From: VXYL01 sp963665195
GTDB lineage: Bacteria; Pseudomonadota; Gammaproteobacteria; Pseudomonadales; Azotimanducaceae
NCBI GenBank assembly: GCA_963665195.1
Contig: OY762070.1
Coordinates: forward strand, 1,240,001 to 1,304,000
Length of the DNA: 64,000 nt
Direction: 5' to 3'
The notes beneath the pieces were generated by a model that was not told the origin of the DNA, did not search any database, and saw nothing but the letters and a program-made list of their open reading frames with translations. Both the position numbers and the translations under genes were made by a program. Within the stretch, counting starts at the first letter, position 1; each line of letters begins with the position of its first letter. Of this stretch, positions 43,296 through 51,858 are shown one piece after another.

Positions 43296-44264
43296 CTAGG
43301 CGTAGACGTCTTCGAGGAGCGTGTCCGGGTCTGGCAGCGGGCTCGCCTCGGCGAACTCGATGCCGGCCTTGACGTCCGCGAGGATGCCGTCGTGGACCGC
43401 CTTGGCGGCGTCCTTCGAGAGCACGCCGAGTTCCGCGAGCCGCGCCTCGAACAGGTGGATCGGGTCGCGTTTCTGCCACTCTTCGAGTTCTTCGTCGGTG
43501 CGGTAGGACAGGCCCATGCCGCGCACGCCCACATGGTCGAAGAAGCGGTACGTCTTGCACTCGAGGAGCGTCGGCCCGTCGCCGCGTCGCGCCCGTTCGA
43601 TGGCGGCGCCGGCGGCCTCGTAGACCGCCATGGCGTCCATGCCGTCCACCACCACGCCCGGCATCCCGTAGCCGGCAGCGCGGTCCGCCACGTCCACGAT
43701 GGCCTGATGGTTGGCCTGCGGCGTGTACTCGCCGTAGCCGTTGTTCTCGCATACGAAGAGCGCTGGCAGTTTGTAGAGCGCGGCCATGTTCGCGGCTTCG
43801 TGGAACGAACCTTCGTTGCTTGCGCCGTCGCCGAAGAACGACACGGCGATCCGATCCGTCTTGCGGAACTTGGTGGAAAACGCCGCGCCGACGGCGATCG
43901 GCGGCCCGGCGCCGACGATGCCGTTGGCGCCCAGCATGCCGAGGTCCATGTTGGAGATGTGCATGCTGCCGCCCTTGCCGCGGCAGTATCCGGTGGCGCG
44001 CCCGAAGAGCTCGGCGAACATCCTGTCGAATGCGCCGCCCTTGGCGATCAGGTGGCCGTGGCCGCGATGCGTGCTGGTGATCCAGTCGTCGTTGGACAGA
44101 TGCACCATCACCCCGGCCGCCACGGCTTCCTCGCCGACGTAGAGATGCAGCGCACCGGGAATCTTGCCGGCCTCCGCCATACGCCCGGCCTCGGTCTCGA
44201 AGACGCGAATGCGCACCATGCGCCGATGGATGTCGCGCAAGACGTCGTCGCTCGGTTGATCCAC
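43296..44264 (-). CDS. Acetoin/2-oxoacid dehydrogenase E1 alpha subunit (AcoA-like)
   Basis: A 322-residue E1 alpha. The thiamine-diphosphate/Mg motif is FFGDGASNEGSFHEAANMA...CENN (about 152-181), with HRGHGHLIAKG and GRATGYCRGKGGSMH earlier. GTG 44264 starts the operon E1 alpha, E1 beta, acoX, E2. The chain is short like AcoA and PdhA of the two-chain type, not the large single-chain AceE. No sigma-54 or AcoR-type regulator gene lies next to it. Confidence 0.92.
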   Translation of the reverse strand: MDQPSDDVLRDIHRRMVRIRVFETEAGRMAEAGKIPGALHLYVGEEAVAAGVMVHLSNDDWITSTHRGHGHLIAKGGAFDRMFAELFGRATGYCRGKGGSMHISNMDLGMLGANGIVGAGPPIAVGAAFSTKFRKTDRIAVSFFGDGASNEGSFHEAANMAALYKLPALFVCENNGYGEYTPQANHQAIVDVADRAAGYGMPGVVVDGMDAMAVYEAAGAAIERARRGDGPTLLECKTYRFFDHVGVRGMGLSYRTDEELEEWQKRDPIHLFEARLAELGVLSKDAAKAVHDGILADVKAGIEFAEASPLPDPDTLLEDVYA

Positions 44265-44367
44265 GGAATTCCCCCCTCACCGTCGTCGCGCCAAGTGTGC
44301 AAACGCCCGCAGCGAAAGGCAAGCGTGCGGGGTTGCCAACGGGCGCATCTTCGCGTTGCATGAGCGG

Positions 44368-44931
44368 GTGAGCGAAAGTGGCAAGGCGACCGTGCTCGGC
44401 TGCCTCGACCGAGGCCTCTATCGCCGGGATCCGCGGCAAGTCGCGCCGGCGTTGCTCGGCATGGTGCTCGTGCATGGCGCGCTGACCGGGCGGATCGTCG
44501 AGACGGAGGCCTATCTGGCCACCGGCGATCCCGCCGCGCATGCCTTCCGCGGCCGCACGCCGCGCACCGAGGTGCTGTTCGGCCCGCCGGGCCATGCCTA
44601 CGTCTATCGCACGCGTCAGCACTGCTGTCTCAACGTGGCGGTGCAGGAGGCCGGCGTGCCGGGCTGCGTTCTCATTCGCGGCGTGCAGCCGCTGTCGGGC
44701 GTCGCGACGATGCGCCGCCGTCGGGGGAACGTCGCCGATGCCCGGCTGGCGGACGGGCCGGCCAAGCTCTGCCAGGCGTTCGGCATCGGCATGGCGCACT
44801 ACGGCGTCGACCTCTGCGCTGGCGGCCCGCTGCGCATAGAGGCCGGTGCGCCGCCGCCGGCGATCGAGTCCGGCCCGCGCGTCGGCATCTCGGTGGCGAA
44901 GGACTGGCCGCTGCGTTATCTGGCGGGCTGA
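44368..44931 (+). CDS. 3-methyladenine DNA glycosylase (AAG/MPG family)
   Basis: A 187-residue alkylbase DNA glycosylase of the AAG type, which excises 3-methyladenine and hypoxanthine. The catalytic-Glu segment IVETEAYL (about 43-50), the intercalation-loop region GRTPRTEVLFGPPGHAYVY and the conserved CCLNV are present. GTG 44368 gives the expected family length; a TTG four codons upstream is an alternative. Divergent from the E1 alpha operon and 60 bases before tatA. Confidence 0.9.
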   Translation: MSESGKATVLGCLDRGLYRRDPRQVAPALLGMVLVHGALTGRIVETEAYLATGDPAAHAFRGRTPRTEVLFGPPGHAYVYRTRQHCCLNVAVQEAGVPGCVLIRGVQPLSGVATMRRRRGNVADARLADGPAKLCQAFGIGMAHYGVDLCAGGPLRIEAGAPPPAIESGPRVGISVAKDWPLRYLAG

Positions 44932-44991
44932 GCGGTGCCTCCTTGCGCTATGATCGGCGGCCACAGTCAAGCCCCGGTGAGGAGGGTGGCT

Positions 44992-45225
44992 ATGTTGGGC
45001 CCCAAAGAGTTGATTATCGTCGTCATCGTGCTGCTGATCGTGCTCGTCGTGTTCGGGCCGAAGCGCATCAAGAGCCTCGGCTCGGAACTCGGCAACGCCA
45101 TCAAGGGTTTCCGCCATGCGGTCAAGGAGCGCGACGAGAAGGACGCCGCCGCCGAGGCCATGGAGAGGGAAGCGGCTGCCGCGACCGACAAGCAAGGGCA
45201 GGGCGACGCGCCGCGGCATGTTTGA
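44992..45225 (+). CDS. tatA: Twin-arginine translocase subunit TatA
   Basis: A 77-residue protein with one N-terminal transmembrane helix, the conserved FGP hinge (VVFGPKRI) and an amphipathic helix followed by a charged tail. TatA oligomerises to let folded twin-arginine substrates cross the inner membrane. It overlaps tatB by 8 bases. A TATGAT -10-like box at 44950-44955 could drive the operon. Confidence 0.93.
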   Translation: MLGPKELIIVVIVLLIVLVVFGPKRIKSLGSELGNAIKGFRHAVKERDEKDAAAEAMEREAAAATDKQGQGDAPRHV

Positions 45226-45601
45226 CATCGGGTTTCCCGAGTTCTTCATCGCGGCCTTGGTCGCTTTGCTGGTGCTCGGCCCGGAGCGGCTGCCCGGCGC
45301 CTTGCGCACGCTCGGCCTTTGGATCGGGCGCCTGCGGCGCAGCTACTACAACGTCAAGACCGAGGTGGAGCGCGAGATCGGCATGGACGAGGTGCGCCGC
45401 CAGCTCCACAACGAGCAGGTGATGGAAGACATCAGGCGCGTGGAACGGGAAGTGCAAGCGCTCGGCCAAGACGCGATCGCGGATACGGCCACCCCCGCGG
45501 CCAGCGATGCCGCGCTGCCGAGTCCGACCGCAGCGAAGGCGGCTGGCGAGGCGGCGAGCGCCCCCGATGCCGCCAGCGGCGAGTCCGGGCAACGTGCCTG
45601 A
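45218..45601 (+). CDS. tatB: Twin-arginine translocase subunit TatB
   Basis: A 127-residue TatB with the N-terminal helix MFDIGFPEFFIAALVALLVL, the LGPERLP hinge with the Glu typical of TatB and a long charged amphipathic region. TatB binds substrate signal peptides together with TatC. It is flanked by overlaps with tatA (8 bases) and tatC (8 bases), so the three are made in step. The Ala/Pro-rich C-tail is less conserved. Confidence 0.93.
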   Translation: MFDIGFPEFFIAALVALLVLGPERLPGALRTLGLWIGRLRRSYYNVKTEVEREIGMDEVRRQLHNEQVMEDIRRVEREVQALGQDAIADTATPAASDAALPSPTAAKAAGEAASAPDAASGESGQRA

Positions 45602-46364
45602 TACGGACCGCGAACGGCTGCACGACGAGCAGGTCGATTCCAACGAACAGCCGTTCCTCTCCCACCTGCTCGAACTGCGCCAGCGCCTGCTGCGCAGCCT
45701 CTTGTTCCTCGGCATCGTCTTCGTGCCGATGTTCTACTTCAACAACGAGATCTTCGATTTCGTCTCCGGGCCGCTGCGCGAGCACATTCCGGGGGAAATG
45801 ATCGCCATCCAGGTGGCGACGCCGTTCCTGACGCCGTTCAGGCTCGCCGTCTACGCAACCCTCTTCGCGACCATTCCGTTCCTGCTGCACCAGGCGTGGG
45901 GCTTCGTCTCGCCGGGGCTGTACCTGCGCGAGAAGCGCTTCGCGGTGCCGCTGCTCGTGTCCAGCACGGTGCTCTACTACCTCGGCATGGCGTTCGCCTA
46001 CTACGTCGTATTCCCGCTGGCGTTCCAATTCTTCGCCGGCTCGACGCCGACGGGCGTCGCGATGATGACGGACATCAACCAGTACGTCGATTTCGTGCTG
46101 AAGATGTTCTTCGCCTTCGGCATCGCTTTCGAGATCCCGGTGGCGACGGTGCTGCTCGCCAAGACCGGCCTCGTCAGCCCCGCCAGCATGGCCCGCAAGC
46201 GGCCCTACGTCATCGTCGGCTGCTTCATCGTCGGCATGCTGCTGACGCCGCCGGACGTCATCAGCCAGATCCTCTTGGCCGTGCCGGCTTGGCTGCTGTT
46301 CGAGATCGGCATCGTGCTGGCGCGCATGGTCGCCCGGGAGGATCAGGCCGCTGCGGCGGACTAG
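45594..46364 (+). CDS. tatC: Twin-arginine translocase subunit TatC
   Basis: A 256-residue polytopic protein with six transmembrane segments and the TatC signatures LLELRQRLLRSL at the cytosolic N-terminus, PFLLHQAWGFVSPGLYLREKR and the periplasmic Pro/Gly turn. It recognises twin-arginine signals. GTG 45594 (VPDTDRERLHDEQ) overlaps the tatB stop. It converges with dtd, the stops being 3 bases apart. Confidence 0.95.
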   Translation: MPDTDRERLHDEQVDSNEQPFLSHLLELRQRLLRSLLFLGIVFVPMFYFNNEIFDFVSGPLREHIPGEMIAIQVATPFLTPFRLAVYATLFATIPFLLHQAWGFVSPGLYLREKRFAVPLLVSSTVLYYLGMAFAYYVVFPLAFQFFAGSTPTGVAMMTDINQYVDFVLKMFFAFGIAFEIPVATVLLAKTGLVSPASMARKRPYVIVGCFIVGMLLTPPDVISQILLAVPAWLLFEIGIVLARMVAREDQAAAAD

Positions 46365-46367
46365 CGT

Positions 46368-46805
46368 TCAAGCGTCGAGCAGGATGGTCACCGGGCCGTC
46401 GCCCACCAGCGCCACGCGCATGTCGGCGCCGAACTCGCCGGTGGCGACCCGCGGACACTTGCTGCGCAGGACCGTGACGTAACGCTCGTAGAGCGGGCGG
46501 GCGACATCCGGCGGCGCGGCGGGGCCGAAGCTCGGCCGGTTGCCGCGGCCGGTATCGGCGGCGAGGGTGAACTGCGACACCGCGAGGATGCCGCCGCCGA
46601 CCTCGAGCACGGACCGATTCATGGGCTTGTCGGCATCGGCGAAGATGCGCGCCGCGAACGTGCGCTCGGCGAGCCGCGTCGCCCGCTGCTGGTCGTCGTC
46701 CCGGAATACGCCGACCAGCACCAGCAGCCCCGCGTCGATGGCGGCGATCTCGCGCCCGGCGACCGTCACGGACGCCTGCGCCACGCGCTGCAGCAATGCT
46801 CTCAA
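46368..46805 (-). CDS. dtd: D-aminoacyl-tRNA deacylase
   Basis: A 145-residue DTD that hydrolyses D-amino acids from mischarged tRNA. The substrate-gating SQFTLAADT motif (about 78-86) and the GP-containing loop (FGPAAPPDVA) are present, in order and spacing normal for the family. TTG 46805 is the best start (LRALLQRVAQASV); no ATG lies close upstream. Divergent from the PP-loop gene, 51 bases between starts. Confidence 0.93.
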   Translation of the reverse strand: MRALLQRVAQASVTVAGREIAAIDAGLLVLVGVFRDDDQQRATRLAERTFAARIFADADKPMNRSVLEVGGGILAVSQFTLAADTGRGNRPSFGPAAPPDVARPLYERYVTVLRSKCPRVATGEFGADMRVALVGDGPVTILLDA

Positions 46806-46824
46806 TGCGATCTCCGAACAAGGC

Positions 46825-46840
46825 CCAAGGCCGGCCTTGG
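46825..46840. promoter_or_regulatory. Perfect palindrome between divergent dtd and PP-loop genes
   Basis: CCAAGGCCGGCCTTGG is a perfect 16-base palindrome centred in the 51-base divergent gap. It may be an operator shared by both genes or a hairpin in one leader. A TACAAT hexamer (46844-46849) lies just to its right, 7 bases before the ATG at 46857. Confidence 0.4.
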
Positions 46841-46856
46841 CCGTACAATAGCGCCC

Positions 46857-47945
46857 ATGAACCCCGCAAACCAAACCCGCGCCGGCACGGAGCAGCGACG
46901 GCCCCGTGCCGCAGCCCTCATCTCCGGCGGCCTCGACTCCATGCTGGCCGCCAAGGTCGTCCTCGACCAGGGCGTGGACGTCGAGGGCATCAACTTCTTC
47001 ACCGGCTTCTGCGTGGAAGGCCACACCCACGCCATCCGCAAGAAGAACCGCGCCCGGGCCAAGCGCAACAATGCCCTGTGGGTGGCCGAGCAGCTCGGCA
47101 TCCGCCTGCACATCGTCGACGTCATCGACGAGTACAAGGACGTGGTGCTGAATCCCAAGCACGGCTACGGGGCCAACATGAACCCGTGCCTGGACTGCAA
47201 GGTGTTCATGGTCAACAAAGCACTGGTGGCCGATGTCCTGGACGATGGCGGTTTCGACTTCGTCATCACCGGCGAGGTCGTCGGCCAGCGGCCCATGTCG
47301 CAGCGCGCGGACACCATGCCCGTGATCGCCCGCGAATCCGGCGCGGGAGATCGCCTGCTGCGGCCGCTGTGCGCTCGCAACCTGCCGCCGACGCTGCCCG
47401 AGCGCGAAGGCTGGGTGGACCGGAAACGCCTGTACGGCTTCCACGGCCGGGACCGCAAGCCGCAGATGGCGCTCGCGGAGTCCTTCGGCTTCACGGACTA
47501 CGCCCAGCCGGCGGGCGGCTGCTGCTTCCTGACGGACGAGAAGTACTCGCGCAAGCTCGCGGACCTGTGGACTTCTCGCGGGCGCCGCGACTACGAACTC
47601 GACGACATCATGCTGCTGAAGGTGGGCCGGCACATTCGCCCGGCGCCGCACTACAAACTCATCGTCGGCCGGGAAGAGGGAGAGAACAATTTCCTCGCCG
47701 GCTACAAGGACCGCTTCGTGCAGGTAAAGCCCGTCAGCCACGAAGGCCCGCTGACGCTGGTCGATGGCGAACCGAACGGCGCGGATCTGCAGTTGGCGGC
47801 GCGCATCGCGGCGCGCTACTCGCAGGGCCGCGGCGCCGCCGAAGTGGCCGTCAGCGTGCGCCGGCCGGACGGCTCCGCCGAGGAATTGCGCGTCGCGCCG
47901 CTGCCGCCCATGGAGCTCGATCCGCGCTGGCACGTCGGCGCATGA
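46857..47945 (+). CDS. PP-loop tRNA-thiolation-like protein (ThiI/MnmA-related)
   Basis: A 362-residue ATP-pyrophosphatase. The PP-loop is ALISGGLDSMLAAK (about 20-33). Three Cys-bearing segments, NPCLDCK (about 117-123) and AGGCCFLT (about 222-229), are placed as in enzymes of this group that bind a [4Fe-4S] cluster, and TGEVVGQRPMSQRADT is highly conserved in the family. It has no obvious THUMP or rhodanese domain, so sulfur must come from a partner, and TusA is encoded next in ATGA overlap. Likely 2- or 4-thiouridine formation in tRNA; the modified position is not known. Confidence 0.8.
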   Translation: MNPANQTRAGTEQRRPRAAALISGGLDSMLAAKVVLDQGVDVEGINFFTGFCVEGHTHAIRKKNRARAKRNNALWVAEQLGIRLHIVDVIDEYKDVVLNPKHGYGANMNPCLDCKVFMVNKALVADVLDDGGFDFVITGEVVGQRPMSQRADTMPVIARESGAGDRLLRPLCARNLPPTLPEREGWVDRKRLYGFHGRDRKPQMALAESFGFTDYAQPAGGCCFLTDEKYSRKLADLWTSRGRRDYELDDIMLLKVGRHIRPAPHYKLIVGREEGENNFLAGYKDRFVQVKPVSHEGPLTLVDGEPNGADLQLAARIAARYSQGRGAAEVAVSVRRPDGSAEELRVAPLPPMELDPRWHVGA

Positions 47946-48172
47946 CCGTCCGCGAACTCGACGCGAGGGGCCTGTTGTGCCCCCTGCCGGTGATCCGCAC
48001 CCAAGATGCGATCAAACGGCTCGCGACCGGCGATGTCCTGAATGTCCTCGCGAGCGACCCCGGCACGCTGCACGACATCCCCGCCTGGTGCCGCGTCCAC
48101 GGCCATCGGGTGGCGGCGCGCGGCGACGACGCTGAGCGGTTGTTCCGGTTCCGCATCGAGGTCTGCGCCTGA
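47942..48172 (+). CDS. TusA-family sulfurtransferase
   Basis: A 76-residue TusA-like sulfur carrier. The active Cys lies in LDARGLLCPLPVIRTQDAI (Cys13 region, the CPxP motif), which receives persulfide sulfur from a cysteine desulfurase and hands it on. Its ATG overlaps the PP-loop gene stop, so it is probably the dedicated sulfur donor of that enzyme. A second Cys occurs in PAWCRVHGH. Confidence 0.88.
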   Translation: MTVRELDARGLLCPLPVIRTQDAIKRLATGDVLNVLASDPGTLHDIPAWCRVHGHRVAARGDDAERLFRFRIEVCA

Positions 48173-48283
48173 CAGCTGTCGGCGCTTCGCCGCCCATGCA
48201 CCGCGTTGAAGCGCACCGATCGGTGACGCACCGTATTGGTGCGTGTATGGTGGGCGCCGTCCGTGGTGCGAGTCGGGGAAGCC

Positions 48284-49435
48284 GTGGAACGTTTTTTGCA
48301 CTTCGCGTTGCCGATGGCCACCTACCGGGACATTCTGGACCAGCTCAACACGGCCGTCGCCGTCGCCGATGCCGCGGACGACAACGGGTTCCGCGTCACC
48401 TACCTGAACCAGTCCGCGCAGTCGCTGTTCGGGCAGAGCGCGGCGCGCGCCGTGGGCGTACCCGTCGAACGGCTCATGCGCGACGCCCACGCCAAGCCCG
48501 CCGTGCTGCAAGGCGTTCTGCGTACCGGCCAGCCGTTCACCAAGCGGGAGGTGCCGCTGTACGTCCCAGAGGGGCTGGTGCGGGTCAACTACTCCATCGC
48601 GCCGCTGTCCGCGACCGAACTCCTGATCGAGATCGAACGCCTGGACCGCATCATCCGCATCGATCGCGACGAGCGCCACGTCAGCCTGCAGGAGACGATG
48701 CGCAAACTCGCCCGCGGTCTCGCCCACGAGGTGAAGAACCCCCTCGGCGCCATCCGCGGCGCGGCGCAACTCCTCGACCGCCAGCTCGGCAGCGACGAGC
48801 AGCGCGAGTACACCGCAGTGGTCATCTCCGAGGCGGACCGGCTGCGTAGCCTGGTCGACCGCATCCTCGGTCCCAACGGCCGTTTGGTGCTGAAATCGGT
48901 GAACCTCCACGACGTCATCGAGCGCGTCGTCAGGCTGCTGCAGGCGGAGTTCGCCGAGGCGCCGCGGCGCATCGTTTTCGAGCGCAGCTACGACCCGAGC
49001 CTGCCCGAGGTGGAGGCCGACTTCGAGAAGCTCATGCAGGCGACGCTCAACGTGCTGCGCAACGCCGCGCAGTCGCTGGCCGCGACGCCCGAACCCGTGA
49101 TCCACCTGCGCACCCGGGTGGCGCGCCAGTTCACCATCGGCGCCACGCGGCATCGGCTGGCCGCCGGCGTCGACTTCATCGACAACGGGCCCGGCATACC
49201 TGCGGACATCTTCGATCGCATCTTCTACCCGATGATCAGCGGCCGGACGGACGGCTCCGGACTCGGCCTCTCGATCACGCAGACGATCCTCGCGCAGCAC
49301 CACGGCCTCGTCGAGTGCGAGAGCGAGCCGGGCCGCACGGCGTTCTCGTTCTACCTGCCGCTGCGCCAGCCCGCCGTGCCGAAGCGGCTCCCCGGCGTAC
49401 CGGCACGGCGCGAAGCGGAGGCGGCGCATGGCTAG
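48284..49435 (+). CDS. glnL: Nitrogen regulation sensor kinase NtrB (GlnL)
   Basis: A 383-residue soluble histidine kinase with a PAS domain (about 15-110) and phospho-acceptor His148 in GLAHEVKNPLGAIRGAAQLL; N-box NVLRNAAQSL, G1 DNGPGIP and G2 GSGLGLSI follow. It phosphorylates or dephosphorylates NtrC according to PII/GlnB signals of nitrogen status. GTG 48284 follows GGGGAAGC; an ATG ten codons later is an alternative. It overlaps ntrC by 8 bases. Confidence 0.93.
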   Translation: MERFLHFALPMATYRDILDQLNTAVAVADAADDNGFRVTYLNQSAQSLFGQSAARAVGVPVERLMRDAHAKPAVLQGVLRTGQPFTKREVPLYVPEGLVRVNYSIAPLSATELLIEIERLDRIIRIDRDERHVSLQETMRKLARGLAHEVKNPLGAIRGAAQLLDRQLGSDEQREYTAVVISEADRLRSLVDRILGPNGRLVLKSVNLHDVIERVVRLLQAEFAEAPRRIVFERSYDPSLPEVEADFEKLMQATLNVLRNAAQSLAATPEPVIHLRTRVARQFTIGATRHRLAAGVDFIDNGPGIPADIFDRIFYPMISGRTDGSGLGLSITQTILAQHHGLVECESEPGRTAFSFYLPLRQPAVPKRLPGVPARREAEAAHG

Positions 49436-50834
49436 GGAGCGGGTCTGGATCGTCGACGACGACAGCGCCATCCGCTGGGTGCTGGAACGGGCGCTCGGCC
49501 AGGCGGGGTACGACGTAGAGTCCTTCGAGCGCACCGACGACGTGCTGGAGCGGGCCGACTACGGCGCCCCCGATGCGGTCATCTCGGACATCCGCATGCC
49601 GGGCCGCGACGGACTCGAGCTGCTCGGTGCGCTGTCCGAAGCCCACCCGGAACTGCCGGTCATCATCATGACTGCGCATTCGGACCTCGACAGCGCGGTG
49701 AGCTCCTACCAGGCGGGCGCCTTCGAGTATCTGCCGAAGCCGTTCGACGTGGACGACGCCGTGGCCACCGTCGCCCGCGCCGTGCTGCGCCGCCGCGAGC
49801 AGGCCGCGGTGGCCGAGCCCGCGCCTGCCGGCGATACGGAGATCATCGGCAAGGCGCCGGCGATGCAGGAGGTATTCCGCGCCATCGGCCGCCTTGCCCA
49901 GTCCAACATCACCGTGATGATCGAAGGCGCCTCGGGCACTGGCAAGGAACTGGTCGCCCAGGCGCTGCACCGCCACAGCCGCCGCCGCAAGAAGACGCTG
50001 GTGGCGCTCAACATGGCCGCCATCCCGAGCGAACTCATCGAGTCGGAACTCTTCGGCCACGAGCGCGGCGCATTCACCGGCGCCAACGAGCAGCGCATCG
50101 GCCGCTTCGAACAGGCCAATGGCGGCACGCTGTTCCTGGACGAGATCGGCGACATGCCCGGCGAGGCCCAGACGCGTCTCCTGCGGGTGCTGGCGGAGGG
50201 CGAGTTCTTTCGCGTCGGCGGCCGCACCAGCATCAAAGTGGACGTGCGCATCATCACCGCCACGCACCGTGACCTGCGCGCCTTGGTGGCGAGCGGCAAG
50301 TTCCGCGAGGACCTCTACCACCGCTTGAACGTCATCCGCGTGCATGTGCCCACGCTGGCGGCGCGGCGCGCCGACATTCCGCTGCTCGCCGAGCACTTCC
50401 TCGCCAAGGCGGCCCGCGAACTCGGCAGCGAGCGCGGCGAGCCCAAGGTGCTGCGCGACGAGACGCTGCGGGTGATGGCCGGCCTCGACTGGCCGGGCAA
50501 CGTGCGGCAATTGGAGAACGTCTGCAACTGGCTGACGGTGATGGCGCCGGGGCGCGAGGTGCATCCCGCGGACCTGCCGCCGGAACTGGTCACCATGGCG
50601 GACGTCGACGAACAGGGCGGCGATTGGCAGTCGGCGCTCGCGGACTGGGCCCGCATGCGCTGCGCCAGCGGCCGCGGGCGCGTGCTCGACGAGGCGCTGC
50701 CGGCTTTCGAGCGCACCATGATCCGCGTCGCCCTCGGCCAGACCGGCGGTCGCAAGCGCGAGGCCGCCGAACTGCTCGGCTGGGGGCGCAATACGCTGAC
50801 GCGCAAGCTCGCGGAACTCGGCATCGACGCGTGA
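49428..50834 (+). CDS. glnG: Nitrogen regulation response regulator NtrC (GlnG)
   Basis: A 468-residue sigma-54 activator. Receiver domain with phospho-acceptor Asp54 (ISDIRMPG), AAA+ domain with Walker A GASGTGKE (about 168-175), the sigma-54 contact loop GAFTGA, Walker B LFLDEIGDM, and a C-terminal Fis-type HTH (REAAELLGWGRNTLTRKL). It activates nitrogen-limitation genes when phosphorylated by NtrB. The stop overlaps trmL (GTGA). Confidence 0.95.
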   Translation: MARERVWIVDDDSAIRWVLERALGQAGYDVESFERTDDVLERADYGAPDAVISDIRMPGRDGLELLGALSEAHPELPVIIMTAHSDLDSAVSSYQAGAFEYLPKPFDVDDAVATVARAVLRRREQAAVAEPAPAGDTEIIGKAPAMQEVFRAIGRLAQSNITVMIEGASGTGKELVAQALHRHSRRRKKTLVALNMAAIPSELIESELFGHERGAFTGANEQRIGRFEQANGGTLFLDEIGDMPGEAQTRLLRVLAEGEFFRVGGRTSIKVDVRIITATHRDLRALVASGKFREDLYHRLNVIRVHVPTLAARRADIPLLAEHFLAKAARELGSERGEPKVLRDETLRVMAGLDWPGNVRQLENVCNWLTVMAPGREVHPADLPPELVTMADVDEQGGDWQSALADWARMRCASGRGRVLDEALPAFERTMIRVALGQTGGRKREAAELLGWGRNTLTRKLAELGIDA

Positions 50835-51328
50835 CCGAGCGCCGCGGCGGGGCTCAAGTCGCGGCGTCCGGCTCGCGCCTCACCATCGCCTTGTTCGAGC
50901 CCGAGATCCCGCCCAATACCGGCGCCATCATGCGCTTGGCCGCCAACACCGGCGCCCGGCTGGCGCTCATCGAACCGCTCGGCTTCGAACTGACCAATAC
51001 CCGGCTGCGCCGCGCCGGGCTGGACTACCGCGCTCTCGCCGATACGACGGTGTATCCATCGTTCGAGGACTTCCGTGCCGCGGTGGAGGGGCGCCTATTC
51101 GCGTTCTCCACCCGCAATTCGCGCCGCTACGACGCGGTCGCCTACCGCGCCGACGACGTGCTCCTTTTCGGCCCGGAGACCCGCGGCCTGCCGGACGACC
51201 TCTTGGCTTCGTTCCCCGCCGAGCGCCGTCTGCGCATCCCCATGCGGCAGGACTCCCGGAGTCTGAATCTCGCCAACGCCGCGGCGGTGGCGGTCTACGA
51301 AGCCTGGCGGCAGATGGACTTCCGTTGA
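50831..51328 (+). CDS. trmL: tRNA (cytidine/uridine-2'-O-)-methyltransferase TrmL
   Basis: A 165-residue SPOUT methyltransferase that 2'-O-methylates the wobble base of tRNALeu isoacceptors. SAM-knot segments are LFEPEIPPNTGAIMRLAANT near the N-terminus, LLFGPETRGLP and the C-terminal RIPM-x-SRSLNLANAAAVAVYE. GTG 50831 overlaps the ntrC stop. The trailing sequence before the next gene has a CGCCC/GGGGCG inverted pair that may act as a weak terminator. Confidence 0.93.
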   Translation: MTERRGGAQVAASGSRLTIALFEPEIPPNTGAIMRLAANTGARLALIEPLGFELTNTRLRRAGLDYRALADTTVYPSFEDFRAAVEGRLFAFSTRNSRRYDAVAYRADDVLLFGPETRGLPDDLLASFPAERRLRIPMRQDSRSLNLANAAAVAVYEAWRQMDFR

Positions 51329-51453
51329 CGGCGGCCCCGCCTTCCTGCTGTGCCTCGGCGCCCGATTGGGGGCGGGAACGTCCCCTACATCGCCGCCCCT
51401 TGACATGTCACCACTGTGCGGCGACTGCTACGCTTAGACTTAGAGATGCAGGG

Positions 51454-51858
51454 ATGTTTGCAAAGTCGACGCCGTTTGGCTGTAACCCGTCAGTGGAAGT
51501 GTGTAGCGGGGACTTCTACGGCGGCTACGATCCACCGGAGGATACGAGCGGCAGCGGTTCAGGGTCGAACGGCTCTACCGGAGAGGACTCGGAAGGCAGT
51601 GACGATTCGGGCGATGAGGAGGACACCAGTCAGGAACAGCCGACCGAGGAGCAACTATGTCTGGAAGGCGGTGGCACTTGGCAGGTCCATTGGTGCGATC
51701 AACCCATGGATCAACACATCATCTCGACCTGTCTCTGCTATTTCGATGACGAGGGTAGGTGGGCTGAACTGACCGATATGACCTATCCGCAGTGTGAGGC
51801 GTTTTCGGATGCCGTGCGCGAACGCAGAGGCGCAGGTTCGGTGTGCCAGTGGCGGTGA
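51454..51858 (+). CDS. Cys-rich acidic low-complexity hypothetical protein
   Basis: A 134-residue protein from ATG 51454. It has about eight Cys (FGCNPSVEVC, LCLEGG, HWCDQ, TCLCYF, PQCEAF, VCQWR) and a Ser/Gly/Asp/Glu-rich stretch of about 35 residues in the middle, an extended acidic linker. No signal peptide is evident, though the Cys content suggests a secreted or metal-binding protein. Codon use is less GC-biased than ntrBC next door. It overlaps the pentapeptide gene by 16 bases, so the two may be co-expressed. Not recognised. Confidence 0.5.
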   Translation: MFAKSTPFGCNPSVEVCSGDFYGGYDPPEDTSGSGSGSNGSTGEDSEGSDDSGDEEDTSQEQPTEEQLCLEGGGTWQVHWCDQPMDQHIISTCLCYFDDEGRWAELTDMTYPQCEAFSDAVRERRGAGSVCQWR

